The translations under genes and the position numbers were made by a program. Below are positions 1 to 8,434 of a DNA stretch of 64,000 nucleotides, piece by piece. Within the stretch, counting starts at the first letter, position 1; each line of letters starts with the position of its first letter. Source of the DNA: Archaeoglobus sp. JdFR-27 (lineage in GTDB: Archaea > Halobacteriota > Archaeoglobi > Archaeoglobales > Archaeoglobaceae); contig MTMO01000040.1 of NCBI GenBank assembly GCA_002011235.1, forward strand, positions 86,424 through 150,423, written 5' to 3'. The notes beneath the pieces are model-generated. The model did not search any database. It was not told where the DNA came from and saw only the letters and a list, made by a program, of their open reading frames with translations.

Positions 1-602
1 TCGACAAGCTCATCGAATTTTTCTCCCAATCCTGAGATTCTTTTGGCCTCCTCAACGCTCAGATATCTGTCTCCATCCTCCAGTTTCGTGCTGAAATCGA
101 TGAAGGGTTTTTCGAGCATCGTACCCGGGCTTGGATAATCTTCTAAACCCAGCTCTTCCAAAGAAAGCTCCCCAGCTTCAAGCCTTCTGAAAACGCTTGA
201 ACCTTCAGGAAGGAAGTTTCTATAGATCACTTCCAGCGGCACAAGGTAGTTAACCAACCCCTCCTTAAATTTCGAATAGTCATATTCATTTTTCTTCTTT
301 ACAGGTTTTATGACCCTAAAAAGCCTGACTTTCATCTCGTTTACAGCATTGCTGATCTCGTTCAACTGCTTAACCTTTCCATCCTCCACGAGACCTAGAT
401 AGTGAGTATCAATGCCTTTTCTCTCAAGCTCCTCAAAGAAATACGCCGAAACAAGACATAGTGAAGCCCCCTTATTCTCGATCTTATCTGGCATCTCTCC
501 ATAGTCAAACACAGAATAGCGGTCAGAGAAAAGGAAAGTCCCTATTCCGGCTTTTTTTGCCCCTGGCTTCTTTAATATGGTAAGATCCTTAACGCTACCC
601 AT
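1..602 (-). CDS. purC: Phosphoribosylaminoimidazole-succinocarboxamide synthase (SAICAR synthetase), 3' end outside window
   Basis: This cytosolic purine-pathway ligase joins CAIR and aspartate to make SAICAR using ATP. The 200 visible residues begin MGSVKDLTILKKPGAKKAG and continue with the FSDRYSVFDYGEMPDKIENKG segment typical of the N-terminal ATP-binding part of archaeal PurC. Later segments such as VNYLVPLEVIYRNFLPEGS also fit the family. The start is the ATG at 602. The gene runs off the left edge of the window, so its C terminus is missing. It lies downstream of purE on the same strand with a 173-base gap, and its enzyme uses the product of PurE. Confidence 0.92.
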   Translation of the reverse strand, partial: MGSVKDLTILKKPGAKKAGIGTFLFSDRYSVFDYGEMPDKIENKGASLCLVSAYFFEELERKGIDTHYLGLVEDGKVKQLNEISNAVNEMKVRLFRVIKPVKKKNEYDYSKFKEGLVNYLVPLEVIYRNFLPEGSSVFRRLEAGELSLEELGLEDYPSPGTMLEKPFIDFSTKLEDGDRYLSVEEAKRISGLGEKFDELV

Positions 603-775
603 CCACATTCTTTCTTAGTAAATTGTTTAATAATATTTTCCTTCTTTTAGACTTTTTAAAAATCTACAAGCAGGATAAAAATATGGACGTAATATAAAGG
701 TGTGATAAATTGAAATTAAGTAGAGTGTAGAAGCTTAACAAATTTTTTAACAAATTTCGATAAATTTCAACGAAT

Positions 776-1219
776 TTAGCCAACCTCTTCCTTTTTCTCT
801 CTCTGATACTCCTTTACTGCCTTCAAAATCCGTTCATCTTTCAAAGCGAAGATCTTTGCAACTGCTAAAGCAGCGTTTTCAGGCTCGAGTACAACCATCG
901 GTGCAACTCCAGAAGGCATTCTGAGAGATGAAAGCACATCCAGCCCGGCAAACTTATCGCTGTAGGGAGGGCAGGCAATAACAGGCTTAGTTGTATTCGC
1001 ATCTACAAAGCCGCTCAAAGCATTACTTCTTCCTGCTACCGTGATGAAAACAACATCCTTTTCCTCAAATTCCTGAATTATTTCGAGTACCTTTAATGGC
1101 GTTTTGTGAGCGGATGCGGTTCTGAACTCAAAATCTATCCCAAACTTAGAAAGGTGATCGGCTATTTTCTGGCAAAATTTGTCGTCTTTTTTTGATCCCA
1201 TGATTATTACTGCTTTCAT
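776..1219 (-). CDS. purE: AIR carboxylase, class II-like PurE
   Basis: PurE-fold enzyme of purine synthesis making CAIR. A protein of about 147 residues starts at the ATG at 1219, three codons inside a possible GTG start at 1228; a GAGTG sequence precedes the ATG. The GSKKDD phosphate-binding loop and the SAHKTP motif are visible. The central segment reads AGRSNALSGF and then PVIACPP, which resembles class II enzymes (vertebrate AIR carboxylase, AGRSNGLGP), not the AGGAAHLPG of class I mutases. I infer that it carboxylates AIR directly with CO2. No purK is seen in the window. It lies just upstream of purC. Confidence 0.9.
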   Translation of the reverse strand: MKAVIIMGSKKDDKFCQKIADHLSKFGIDFEFRTASAHKTPLKVLEIIQEFEEKDVVFITVAGRSNALSGFVDANTTKPVIACPPYSDKFAGLDVLSSLRMPSGVAPMVVLEPENAALAVAKIFALKDERILKAVKEYQREKKEEVG

Positions 1220-1351
1220 GACTTTCACTCACAATATAGACAAAAAACACTTTCGAAGGTTTTTATGATCGTAACAATGACTATTTATATAACCTGTTTC
1301 GAAAATTAATATCATAAAAATAAGTATAATGAGTAAAATGAAGATATATCA

Positions 1352-1498
1352 ATGAAAATCCAGGCTGGCGAGATAGTTAGGGAGAATCGCGAGTTGTTTG
1401 AGGTTCTCATATTGAGTCTCGTTAAAAGGAAGAACAATCACTACGAAGTTACAGAGAAGGGACTGGAGTTTCACAATAAGCCTACCATTGAAGCTTGA
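1352..1498 (+). CDS. Small winged-helix-like protein or regulator remnant (48 aa)
   Basis: This short reading frame begins MKIQAGEIVRENRELFEVLI and contains YEVTEKGLEFH. The latter resembles the wing of archaeal winged-helix regulators, where a Y-x-hydrophobic-T-x-K-G pattern follows the recognition helix. It is far shorter than a full regulator (usually 80 or more residues), so it is either a decayed fragment or a very small DNA-binding protein. It occupies the 365-base gap between purE and the DUF134 gene. No strong ribosome binding site is visible. Function is unknown. Confidence 0.35.
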   Translation: MKIQAGEIVRENRELFEVLILSLVKRKNNHYEVTEKGLEFHNKPTIEA

Positions 1499-1561
1499 AT
1501 TGACTTTTAAAATTCTGTTTTTAGTGATTACTATTTTCGTTTACTTTCAAATTACCAAAAC

Positions 1562-1591
1562 TTTTTTAAAGTTATTGAATATATATTCAAT
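1562..1591 (+). promoter_or_regulatory. Promoter and perfect palindrome at the DUF134 gene start
   Basis: A TATA-like TTTTTTAAAG lies at 1562-1571, about 25 bases before the ATG at 1594, as expected for a leaderless archaeal transcript. Immediately after it, 1574-1591 is a perfect 18-base palindrome, ATTGAATATATATTCAAT, ending two bases before the ATG. A dimeric repressor bound there would cover the transcription start. Because the next gene encodes a helix-turn-helix protein, autoregulation is a reasonable inference. Confidence 0.55.
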
Positions 1592-1593
1592 TA

Positions 1594-2067
1594 ATGCCAA
1601 GGAGAAAAAAGATGAGAAGGGTTTTTTTAGATATCCCTATTGAAAAACGCATGAATGAAAAAGTAGAGATAAGCCTCGATGAATTAGAAGCCCTGAGGTT
1701 AGCAGATATAGTGGGTATGAGTCAAAATGAGGCTGCGATGCTGATGGGAATTTCACAGCCAACTTTTCACCGAATTTTGAGAGAAGCGCGAAGAAAAGCT
1801 GGATTGACAATTCTTTATGGCTTGAAATATAAATTTAAGGGAGGTGATCACATTATGAGGAGATTTAAATGTTATGATTGTGGGTATGAGTGGGAAGAAC
1901 CTTTTGGGACCGGTCGACCTAAGGTGTGTTCTAAGTGTGGTGGGGTGAACATCCACAGGGTAAACGCTGGTGTTGGAAAAGAGCCAAAGAAGCGTTTCCG
2001 TGGTGGCCAAGGTGGCCAAGATGGCAAAGGTGGCAAGGGAAGATGTAGAGGTAAAGGAGGTTTTTAG
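1594..2067 (+). CDS. DUF134 family helix-turn-helix protein with zinc ribbon and Gly-rich tail
   Basis: A 157-residue putative DNA-binding regulator. Residues about 1-90 are a DUF134 domain with a sigma-region-4-like helix-turn-helix (MSQNEAAMLMGISQPTFHRI, about 42-61). Two Cys pairs follow (CYDCGYEW and CSKCGG), making a zinc ribbon at about 93-120. The tail is glycine- and lysine-rich, with short GGQ/GGK repeats mirrored in the DNA as GGTGGCCAA-type units. The ATG at 1594 sits directly after a palindrome and a TATA box, suggesting leaderless, self-regulated expression. The regulated target and any sensed ligand are unknown. Confidence 0.8.
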   Translation: MPRRKKMRRVFLDIPIEKRMNEKVEISLDELEALRLADIVGMSQNEAAMLMGISQPTFHRILREARRKAGLTILYGLKYKFKGGDHIMRRFKCYDCGYEWEEPFGTGRPKVCSKCGGVNIHRVNAGVGKEPKKRFRGGQGGQDGKGGKGRCRGKGGF

Positions 2068-2161
2068 AATCCTTTAGAAAATGATGAATTTACAAAACTC
2101 TGATTAGTAGAAAAAGATTTAAATTGCTAAATCAGCTAATGATTCGAACAAAGGTGAAATT

Positions 2162-2425
2162 ATGGAAATTGATGAATCAATATTCGAACTTCTTGAAGAG
2201 GAAGAGGATTCCGATGATGATACAAAGCTTGCCGAAATTTATAAACTTGCGGTAAGGCTCATTAGACTGCTTGATAGTGTTAAGAGCCAAGAACTCAAGG
2301 AGGGAGCATCCTTAATGCTGATTAGAGAGATACTCAACGACGATCCATTGCTTATGGGCCTCACGTCGAAGATGATCCAAGATCTCAGTTTTGGCTTGAC
2401 AGAAGATGAGAATTACGTTTCTTGA
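2162..2425 (+). CDS. Hypothetical small acidic protein
   Basis: An 87-residue soluble protein with an acidic N terminus (LLEEEEDSDDD, about residues 10-20) and predicted helices in the rest (IYKLAVRLIRLLDSVKSQEL and MLIREILNDD). I recognise no family. A GGTGAAATT sequence at 2153-2161 directly precedes the ATG and serves as ribosome binding site. The upstream AAAGATTTAAATTG around 2112 is TATA-like, so it probably has its own promoter. It lies between the DUF134 gene and the convergent pyrophosphatase gene. Confidence 0.6.
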   Translation: MEIDESIFELLEEEEDSDDDTKLAEIYKLAVRLIRLLDSVKSQELKEGASLMLIREILNDDPLLMGLTSKMIQDLSFGLTEDENYVS

Positions 2426-2490
2426 TTAATCCTATTAATCCCATTCATAATTCCAATCCAATCTTAATCAAATAGTAAAAAAGAAAAAAT

Positions 2491-3411
2491 TTAAGCAAAC
2501 GCCTTCTCGAAGAAAGGCACAACCTGTTTCTTCCTGCTCATCACTCCTGGGAGCCAGACCGATTTGCCCTCGAGTTTCTTGCCAAAAGCCTTCTCAACCA
2601 CTGATACATCATCGGTTACGGAGAGAAGCTCGGTCCCTTCTTGGATTATGTCTGTAAGCATTAGGAAAATGCTGTGGTAGTCTCCCTCCTCTTTCACCTT
2701 TTTCATCTCCTCATAAAGTGGATCCTTAAATTCATCCAGCAGCGAGAGGGAAACGACTTCGATCTGTCCAATTCCAACCTTGTTCCCAGACATGTTGAAG
2801 TCCTTGAAATCTCGGAAGAGGAGTTCTCTTGGCTCTTTTCCAGCTAGATCTGACTTTTGTTTGAACATCTCCATTCCAAGTTCCTGCATATCATCTACTC
2901 CAGCAATTTTTGCGAGTTCCTCGGCAGCCTTTACATCGGTATCCGTTGTTGTGGCAGATTTCAGAATAACTGTATCGCTTAAAACGGATGCTAGTAAGAT
3001 TCCTGCTATGTTCTTTGGTATCTCTACGCCATTCTCTTCGTAAAGCTTTTTGACCACTGTCGCAGTGGAGCCAACGGGCATGTTGAGGAAGAAGATCGGA
3101 TTAGGTGTTGTGATATCTCCAATCTTGTGGTGATCTATTATCTCAAGAATTTCCGCTTGGTCGATGTTATCGAGGGTTTGCCCAACTTCGCTGTGGTCCA
3201 CGAGGATAACCTTCTTCCCTGCGCCATCCGTGAGGAGCTCGGGTTCTGAAAAACCGAATTTCTCCAGAACGAATTTTGTTTCTGGATTTAACTCTCCTTG
3301 TCTTGCCGGAATAGCTTCAGTCCCAAGCTTTCTCTTAAGTTCGGCATAGGCAATAGCAGAACAGACTGAGTCTGTATCCGGACTTTTGTGACCAACAACA
3401 TAAACCGCCAT
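2491..3411 (-). CDS. ppaC: Manganese-dependent inorganic pyrophosphatase (DHH family)
   Basis: Cytosolic family II pyrophosphatase hydrolysing PPi to phosphate, pulling nucleotide and acyl-CoA ligase reactions forward. The 306-residue length is normal. The DHH-type metal motifs are present: GHKSPDTDS at about 7-15, VDHSE in the middle, and DHHKIG at about 92-97. The C-terminal DHHA2 domain ends with the SRKKQVVP substrate-binding motif. No regulatory CBS insert is present. It is transcribed alone toward 2.4 kb. Confidence 0.93.
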   Translation of the reverse strand: MAVYVVGHKSPDTDSVCSAIAYAELKRKLGTEAIPARQGELNPETKFVLEKFGFSEPELLTDGAGKKVILVDHSEVGQTLDNIDQAEILEIIDHHKIGDITTPNPIFFLNMPVGSTATVVKKLYEENGVEIPKNIAGILLASVLSDTVILKSATTTDTDVKAAEELAKIAGVDDMQELGMEMFKQKSDLAGKEPRELLFRDFKDFNMSGNKVGIGQIEVVSLSLLDEFKDPLYEEMKKVKEEGDYHSIFLMLTDIIQEGTELLSVTDDVSVVEKAFGKKLEGKSVWLPGVMSRKKQVVPFFEKAFA

Positions 3412-3537
3412 GAGGAAAACTTCAAAAACTAACTAATAACTTTTTCTGTTTTTAACTCAAGTTTTCCCGTCAAAATTCCATGTTACGAATCTATAGAATA
3501 TAAATAACGGTAAATTGACTTCACGTTCAATTAAAAA

Positions 3538-4209
3538 TCAGTAAAGCACCTTCCATCTTGTGAAAATCCCATCTCCTAATCTTTGAAAATTCAAAAGCTC
3601 CAGTTTAATAGGCGGCTCAAAAGAGCTCCCGTCAACGATGGTTGGAGAACTTTCCCCTCCGATCACGATATTTCCGTAATAAATGTTCAGCTCATCAATT
3701 AGCTTTTCTCTCAGCATTGAATTTATGAGAGCCCCTCCACCTTCAACCATGAGTCTTTCGATCCCAATGTCGTATAGAAAACGGCTTAATTGCTTTAAAT
3801 CAACTTTTTGACTTCCAAATATTTCGACTCTGGCTTTCTTAGATAATTCTAATTTTCTTTTATCATCTGCAAGTTCTGTTGTAGCTAGCAGAGTTTCTGC
3901 CTCGTTATCCAAAATATTTGAATTTGCAGGGATTCTCAATCTGCTATCGACAACGATCCTTAAAGGATTCGATGTTTTGCCGTTTCTAATTCTTTCAATC
4001 CTTAAAGCTTCGCTTTTTATGGTAAGAGAAGGGTTGTCAGAAATGACTGTTCCGATTCCAACCATTATTGCATCGGCAAATGCCCTTAACCTATCAACCC
4101 TCAAGAAATCCTCCTTACTTGAGATTTTTATTTGTTTTCTGCTTTCATTACTTATCTTACCATCGACACTTGCGGCAACGTTTACAAAGGTGAAAGGCCT
4201 GGATAACAT
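3538..4209 (-). CDS. 2,5-diamino-6-ribosylamino-pyrimidinone 5'-phosphate reductase
   Basis: A riboflavin/F420-precursor enzyme that reduces the ribosyl side chain to ribityl with NADPH. The 223-residue protein is a stand-alone RibD C-terminal (DHFR-like) domain, as usual in archaea. Visible motifs are VAASVDGKIS near residue 10, ADAIMVGIGTVISDNPSLT, and the nucleotide-binding VEGGGALINSML at about 155-166. The deaminase domain of bacterial RibD is absent. It starts 11 bases after the end of the upstream CinA-like gene on the same strand, so the two are probably co-transcribed. Confidence 0.88.
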   Translation of the reverse strand: MLSRPFTFVNVAASVDGKISNESRKQIKISSKEDFLRVDRLRAFADAIMVGIGTVISDNPSLTIKSEALRIERIRNGKTSNPLRIVVDSRLRIPANSNILDNEAETLLATTELADDKRKLELSKKARVEIFGSQKVDLKQLSRFLYDIGIERLMVEGGGALINSMLREKLIDELNIYYGNIVIGGESSPTIVDGSSFEPPIKLELLNFQRLGDGIFTRWKVLY

Positions 4210-4220
4210 GGAAAAACACC

Positions 4221-4907
4221 CTAATTAATTCCTAAAAGTTTCTCAAACTCTCTCTTAGCATTTTTGACCCTTTCTCTATCTTTCCCTGAAAACTTTATTA
4301 TAACATAGCCAGTTTTTGGATAAGAGCCAATGTCAATGTCTCTGAACTCCTCTACAACTTTGTTCAGTTCTTTAAGAATTCTCTCTTCGTGCCCCTCTAC
4401 CTTGAGACTCTCTTCGAAGTAGTGTTCTTTTGAGAATTTCTTAAGTATTTTTTCGAACGTATCCTCCATCTCTATCGGCACTCCGGGCATAACGGCTACG
4501 TTGTTAACGATGAAGGCAGGAGCAGCCCCCCTGTCGTTGGGAATCACCTCTGCGCCTTTGGGAAGGGAGGCAACTTTTCTGATAGCCTCTTCGTTATTCG
4601 TAATCTTCCTGAGCATGGAAGCGGCAACTTCGTTAACCTTAAGATCGAGGTTGAATGCTTTAGCAACCCCTTCAGCTGTTAAATCATCGTGTGTCGCTCC
4701 TAAGCCACCGGTTACGAGAACGAAGTCCGCTTTTTTACTCGCCTTAGAAACCTCTTCTGCGATCTCTTCAACATCATCCGGAACAACGATGATCCTTTTA
4801 ATTCTGTGTCCCATATGAACGAGTCTCTTAGCCATGTATGCTGCGTTCGAATTTGTGATGTCTCCGCTCAGGAGTTCGTTGCCCACTGACACGATTATAA
4901 AATCCAT
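4221..4907 (-). CDS. CinA-type molybdopterin-binding-domain protein (NMN amidohydrolase-related)
   Basis: A MoaB/MogA-fold protein of the CinA N-terminal family, about 228 residues. The start is the ATG at 4907 (MDFIIVSVGNELLSGDITNS), because the 15 residues upstream are not conserved family sequence. The TGGLGATHDDLTAEGVAKAF loop, the GGLG phosphate-binding motif of this fold, is clear. The C-terminal NMN deamidase domain of full CinA is absent. In archaea this domain is often annotated as competence/damage-inducible, but its real substrate is unsettled. It precedes the riboflavin reductase gene. Confidence 0.82.
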   Translation of the reverse strand: MDFIIVSVGNELLSGDITNSNAAYMAKRLVHMGHRIKRIIVVPDDVEEIAEEVSKASKKADFVLVTGGLGATHDDLTAEGVAKAFNLDLKVNEVAASMLRKITNNEEAIRKVASLPKGAEVIPNDRGAAPAFIVNNVAVMPGVPIEMEDTFEKILKKFSKEHYFEESLKVEGHEERILKELNKVVEEFRDIDIGSYPKTGYVIIKFSGKDRERVKNAKREFEKLLGIN

Positions 4908-5008
4908 AGGAAAAATAGTTTGAAGAGAAGAAAAAATTTGCGAATCAAGCATTTGTTCTTGGAAAATAGGTTGGAAGATCAGGTTGGAGAGTCAGGCAAA
5001 AGCCATTC

Positions 5009-5063
5009 AGATGGAAAAATTTAAATTGGCTCACGCATAGCGTGGGAAGGAGGAGGATCATTT
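5009..5063 (+). promoter_or_regulatory. aIF5A promoter with small hairpin and strong ribosome binding site
   Basis: The segment contains TATA-like AAAATTTAAATTG around 5016-5027. A perfect inverted repeat CACGC-ATA-GCGTG follows at 5032-5044, then GGAAGGAGGAGGATC as a strong Shine-Dalgarno just before the ATG at 5064. The hairpin lies in the likely 5' leader or at the transcription start. It could protect the leader or be an operator; nothing here distinguishes these. Confidence 0.45.
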
Positions 5064-5447
5064 ATGAAGACTCAGGCAGAAGTAAGGCAGCTTAAAGAGG
5101 GAGGATACGTTGTTATAGATGATGAGCCATGCGAGATCGTGAGCATGTCAGTAAGCAAACCCGGAAAGCACGGCGCAGCAAAAGCAAGAATAGATGCAAT
5201 AGGTATTTTTGATAAACAGAAGCGGAGCATTGTTCAGCCCGTAACGGCGAAGATCTACATTCCGATTGTGGAGAGGAAAAGGGCACAGGTTATAAGCGTT
5301 GTTAATAAGGTGGCCCAGCTGATGGATCTAGAAACATATGAAACCTTCGAACTATCAGTTCCAGATGAGCTTGCGGATTCGGTAACACCAGGAAATGAGA
5401 TTGTTTACATCGAATCCATGGGAAAGAAGAAAATTGCGGAAAAGTAG
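5064..5447 (+). CDS. eif5A: Translation factor aIF5A (hypusine-containing)
   Basis: Archaeal homologue of eIF5A/EF-P that helps ribosomes through difficult peptide bonds. The 127-residue protein has the N-terminal SH3-like domain with the [14 protein letters not shown] loop. Lys35 in GKHG is the expected site of deoxyhypusine/hypusine modification. The C-terminal OB-fold domain follows. A strong GGAGGAGG ribosome binding site precedes the ATG. The agmatinase gene follows after 37 bases on the same strand, coupling the factor to the polyamine route that supplies its modification. Confidence 0.96.
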   Translation: MKTQAEVRQLKEGGYVVIDDEPCEIVSMSVSKPGKHGAAKARIDAIGIFDKQKRSIVQPVTAKIYIPIVERKRAQVISVVNKVAQLMDLETYETFELSVPDELADSVTPGNEIVYIESMGKKKIAEK

Positions 5448-5484
5448 TTGCAAAAAGTAAGTATTAAAAAGTATTAGAAGTATT

Positions 5485-6327
5485 ATGCATATTGATTCCT
5501 ATTTCTCCCTTTCCAATTCAACTCTCGAGAATGCTGAATACGTAATCTTTGGCATCCCCTATGATGCAACGCAGTCTTTCAAATCTGGCTCGAGATTTGC
5601 TCCCAATGCAATAAGAGAGGCTAGCTGGAACCTTGAGAGTTACTCTATGTATTTTGATCTCGATCTAGGTTTTCCAAAAATTTACGATGCTGGGAATATC
5701 AATGTAGATGGAGGTTTCAATCAGATTCTCCAAAGAACCTCAGATTTCCTATCAAAAACCAAAGCATTTCCCATTGCAATGGGGGGAGAGCACACCATCA
5801 GCTATGCTTGTGTAAGGGATTTGAGAGACATATGTTATCTCACTTTCGACGCCCATCTCGACCTCAGGGAGGAATTTGATGGAGGCGAATTCAACCATGC
5901 ATGTATCGTTAGAAGGATATATGAGAAATACGAAAGGGGAGAGATAGATAGAATCGTTCAGATAGGTGTAAGATCTGGGACAGCTGAGGAAAGGGATTTT
6001 GCCAGAAAAAAGGGGATAGAGGTTTACTATGCCTGGGATATTCTTGAAGGAGACATAGATTGGATTTTAAGAAGACTTGATAATTACGATAGAATCTACC
6101 TTTCCCTCGATATGGACGTTTTCGATCCAGCCTTTGCTCCGGGGGTTTCTACTCCAGAACCTTTTGGACTCAATCCGATTCATTTTCTGAAACTTATTGA
6201 TGAGCTATCTGACAGAATAGTTGGTTTTGATGTTGTTGAGGTTATCCCGGATAACAATAAGATAACGCAGACGCTCGCAGCTAAACTTATCGCTGAGGTT
6301 ATTTCAGCCATTGCTTCAAGTATTTAA
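5485..6327 (+). CDS. speB: Agmatinase (ureohydrolase)
   Basis: Hydrolyses agmatine, or aminopropylagmatine in thermophilic archaea, to release urea and form putrescine or spermidine. The 280-residue protein has all ureohydrolase manganese motifs: GGEHTISYA (about 100-108), FDAHLDLR (about 120-127) and SLDMDVFDPAFAPG (about 207-220). The gene follows aIF5A closely, and a spermidine synthase gene lies at 19.8 kb, so the polyamine pathway is represented twice in the window. Which substrate it prefers cannot be read from the sequence. Confidence 0.93.
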   Translation: MHIDSYFSLSNSTLENAEYVIFGIPYDATQSFKSGSRFAPNAIREASWNLESYSMYFDLDLGFPKIYDAGNINVDGGFNQILQRTSDFLSKTKAFPIAMGGEHTISYACVRDLRDICYLTFDAHLDLREEFDGGEFNHACIVRRIYEKYERGEIDRIVQIGVRSGTAEERDFARKKGIEVYYAWDILEGDIDWILRRLDNYDRIYLSLDMDVFDPAFAPGVSTPEPFGLNPIHFLKLIDELSDRIVGFDVVEVIPDNNKITQTLAAKLIAEVISAIASSI

Positions 6328-6348
6328 GTTTTTGATTGGGCTTTGTTA

Positions 6349-6372
6349 CTGGTTTTCTGGTTTTCTGGTTTT
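6349..6372. repeat. Three tandem 8-base repeats
   Basis: The unit CTGGTTTT is repeated three times without interruption, 22 bases after the agmatinase stop codon. It is T-rich and may act within a transcription-termination region, or be simple replication slippage. Confidence 0.5.
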
Positions 6373-6506
6373 TCATACTCATTCGTTATCTAATTCTCGT
6401 CCCAAGTTTGTTTTAAAAGTTCGGAATTTTAGCTTAATTTTCTCTATTTAGAACTTAATAGTAAATTATTTATACAATAAAGTATAGTGATCAAAAGGTG
6501 ATGGGA

Positions 6507-7007
6507 ATGACATCGGAAAAAAATCTCGAAAATGCGTTCGCAGGAGAAAGCCAGGCAAACAGGAGGTATCTCGCTTTTGCCAAGAAAGCTGAAGAAGAGG
6601 GCTTTAGGAATGTCGCAAGGTTGTTCAGAACTGCAGCTGAATCTGAGACGATTCATGCGATGAACCATCTCAAAGCTATGGGTGGTATTAAATCAACTCT
6701 TGAGAATCTGAAAGCTGCTGTTAAAGGGGAAACCTATGAGAAGTTAGAGATGTATCCTGAGTTTATTGAGGAAGCGGAAAAAGAAGGTAACAAGAATGCA
6801 GAAAGAACGTTCAAGTGGGCGATAGAGGCTGAAAAAGTTCACGCTGATCTTTATTCAAAAGCAGTTGAGGCTGTTGAGAAGGGCAAAGACGTTGAGCTAA
6901 AAGACCTCTACATCTGCCAAGTTTGCGGATATACAGTTGAAGGGGAAATCCCAGATAAATGCCCGGTTTGTGGGGCAAACAGAGAGAAGTTCAAAAAGAC
7001 AGAGTAA
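6507..7007 (+). CDS. rbr: Rubrerythrin
   Basis: Non-haem diiron peroxide reductase of the cytosol, part of anaerobic oxidative-stress defence. The protein has the ferritin-like domain with EKNLENAFAGESQANRRY at its N terminus and repeated ExxH/E ligand helices. A C-terminal rubredoxin domain has CQVCGY and CPVCGA iron-binding pairs. The start at 6507 is chosen because AAAGGTGAT at 6494-6502 is a good ribosome binding site for it; upstream in-frame GTG and ATG codons at 6498 and 6501 overlap that site. A TATA-like TTATTTATAC lies near 6466. Family and length are typical. Confidence 0.94.
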   Translation: MTSEKNLENAFAGESQANRRYLAFAKKAEEEGFRNVARLFRTAAESETIHAMNHLKAMGGIKSTLENLKAAVKGETYEKLEMYPEFIEEAEKEGNKNAERTFKWAIEAEKVHADLYSKAVEAVEKGKDVELKDLYICQVCGYTVEGEIPDKCPVCGANREKFKKTE

Positions 7008-7087
7008 TAAATAACATTTTATTTACAGGATTATTTTATTTTTTAATTTGAATTTAAAAAAATAAAAAATTATTGAAGTTCTTTTTC

Positions 7088-8425
7088 TTAGAGAACGTTC
7101 TTTTTCTTCAACTCCTCTATCTTCTCTTTTGTCAACCCGACGAGATCTGTGTATATAATCTCGTTATCTGCTCCAACTGGTCGACAAATCCATTTTATTC
7201 TGCCTGGTGTCTTCTCAAATTTAGCCGTTATTCCTTGGACGCTCAGTTCTCCATAATTCGGATCGTTCACTTTTCTTAGGCCTCCTCTAAGCCACCAATT
7301 TTCCTCTTTGAAACTTTCTATCGGTTTTAGAACCTCTCCAGCAACACAAGTTCCGTCTCCGGTGTAATCAAGTGTTGCCTGGATTATTTCTTTTACTGTT
7401 CTCTGAGTACTCCACTTTTCGATTTCTGCTAAACATTCCGGCCAGGTAGAGGGTGTCAGTCTCTCCTTGATCGATGGGTATTTCTCCCTCAGGTCTGGGC
7501 GATTGATTATGGAGGTTAGAGCGTAGAAATTGATGTCACTGAACCCTGCCATGAAAGCCATTCCATCTTTGGCCCTTATCAAGGTGTAAACGAAAACTGC
7601 TGGATCGAAATTCGCGATTCTGCCCACAACCCTCTTTTTCGTGTGGTAATACTGGATGTAGTAGTTGTTCGTCTTTGCCTGAGCTTCTGCTGGCACCACG
7701 TCGATGAACTGGCCTTTTCCGGTTTTGTTTCTGTAGAACAGTGCTGTCATTATACCAAAGGCGGCGAAACCACCGCCAACGTACCATCCCATCCACGGTC
7801 CAAGTTTCGTTGGAACCCTTGTATGCTCAGGATATTCCTCGTATTCTTCTGGAATTCCCGTTGTCCAGGTCATACCACTCATGGCTTGATGTATAACATC
7901 GTAGTCTGGTTTCTTGGATTTTGCTTTCGGACCGAAATGTCCATAGGGTGAGATCGCACAGTAAATCAGGCCAGGATTGATTTTGCTGAGCTGTCTGTAT
8001 CCTATACCCAAGGAATCAAGATAGCCAGGCTTGAATGTTTCAATTAAAACATCCACCTTGGGTATGAAGGATCTGAGAATATCTCTACCCTCTTCCGTTT
8101 CTAGGTTTAGGGTTATGTGGTATTTGTTTCTCCCTTCAACGATGTAAGCCAAACCTGTATCCTTTATCTTTAATCCGAAGGGAGTCATTTTCCTGGCTAT
8201 ATCTCCCTCAGGCGGTTCAACTCTTATGACTTTTGCTCCATACTCGGCCAAGAGAGATGAGCAGTAAAGGCCCGCAAAGCTACCATAACTCAAATCCAGA
8301 ACAACGATATCATCAAGGGCTTCAGGCTTTTCCGCAGCCTTAAACGGATCACAATTCTCCTTAGCCCAATCGTTCCATGGGATTTCTTCATAGCTGATTG
8401 GGGTTGATTCTTCAAGTTCACTCAT
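7088..8425 (-). CDS. Family III CoA-transferase subunit, probably non-catalytic
   Basis: A CaiB/BaiF-type protein of 445 residues with the family N-terminal segment (LLAEYGAKVIRVEPPEGD), ETFKPGYLDSLGIGY and the distal KTGKGQFIDV. Members move CoA between carboxylic acids. In the segment that normally holds the covalent catalytic Asp, this protein reads GPWMGWYVGGG, with Trp at about residue 214 in place of Asp. It starts 9 bases after the neighbouring CoA-transferase, which keeps the Asp, so I infer a heteromeric enzyme in which this is the structural or substrate-binding subunit. Paired subunits of this kind are known for benzylsuccinate CoA-transferase. The substrate here is unknown. Confidence 0.85.
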   Translation of the reverse strand: MSELEESTPISYEEIPWNDWAKENCDPFKAAEKPEALDDIVVLDLSYGSFAGLYCSSLLAEYGAKVIRVEPPEGDIARKMTPFGLKIKDTGLAYIVEGRNKYHITLNLETEEGRDILRSFIPKVDVLIETFKPGYLDSLGIGYRQLSKINPGLIYCAISPYGHFGPKAKSKKPDYDVIHQAMSGMTWTTGIPEEYEEYPEHTRVPTKLGPWMGWYVGGGFAAFGIMTALFYRNKTGKGQFIDVVPAEAQAKTNNYYIQYYHTKKRVVGRIANFDPAVFVYTLIRAKDGMAFMAGFSDINFYALTSIINRPDLREKYPSIKERLTPSTWPECLAEIEKWSTQRTVKEIIQATLDYTGDGTCVAGEVLKPIESFKEENWWLRGGLRKVNDPNYGELSVQGITAKFEKTPGRIKWICRPVGADNEIIYTDLVGLTKEKIEELKKKNVL

Positions 8426-8434
8426 AAGATCACC

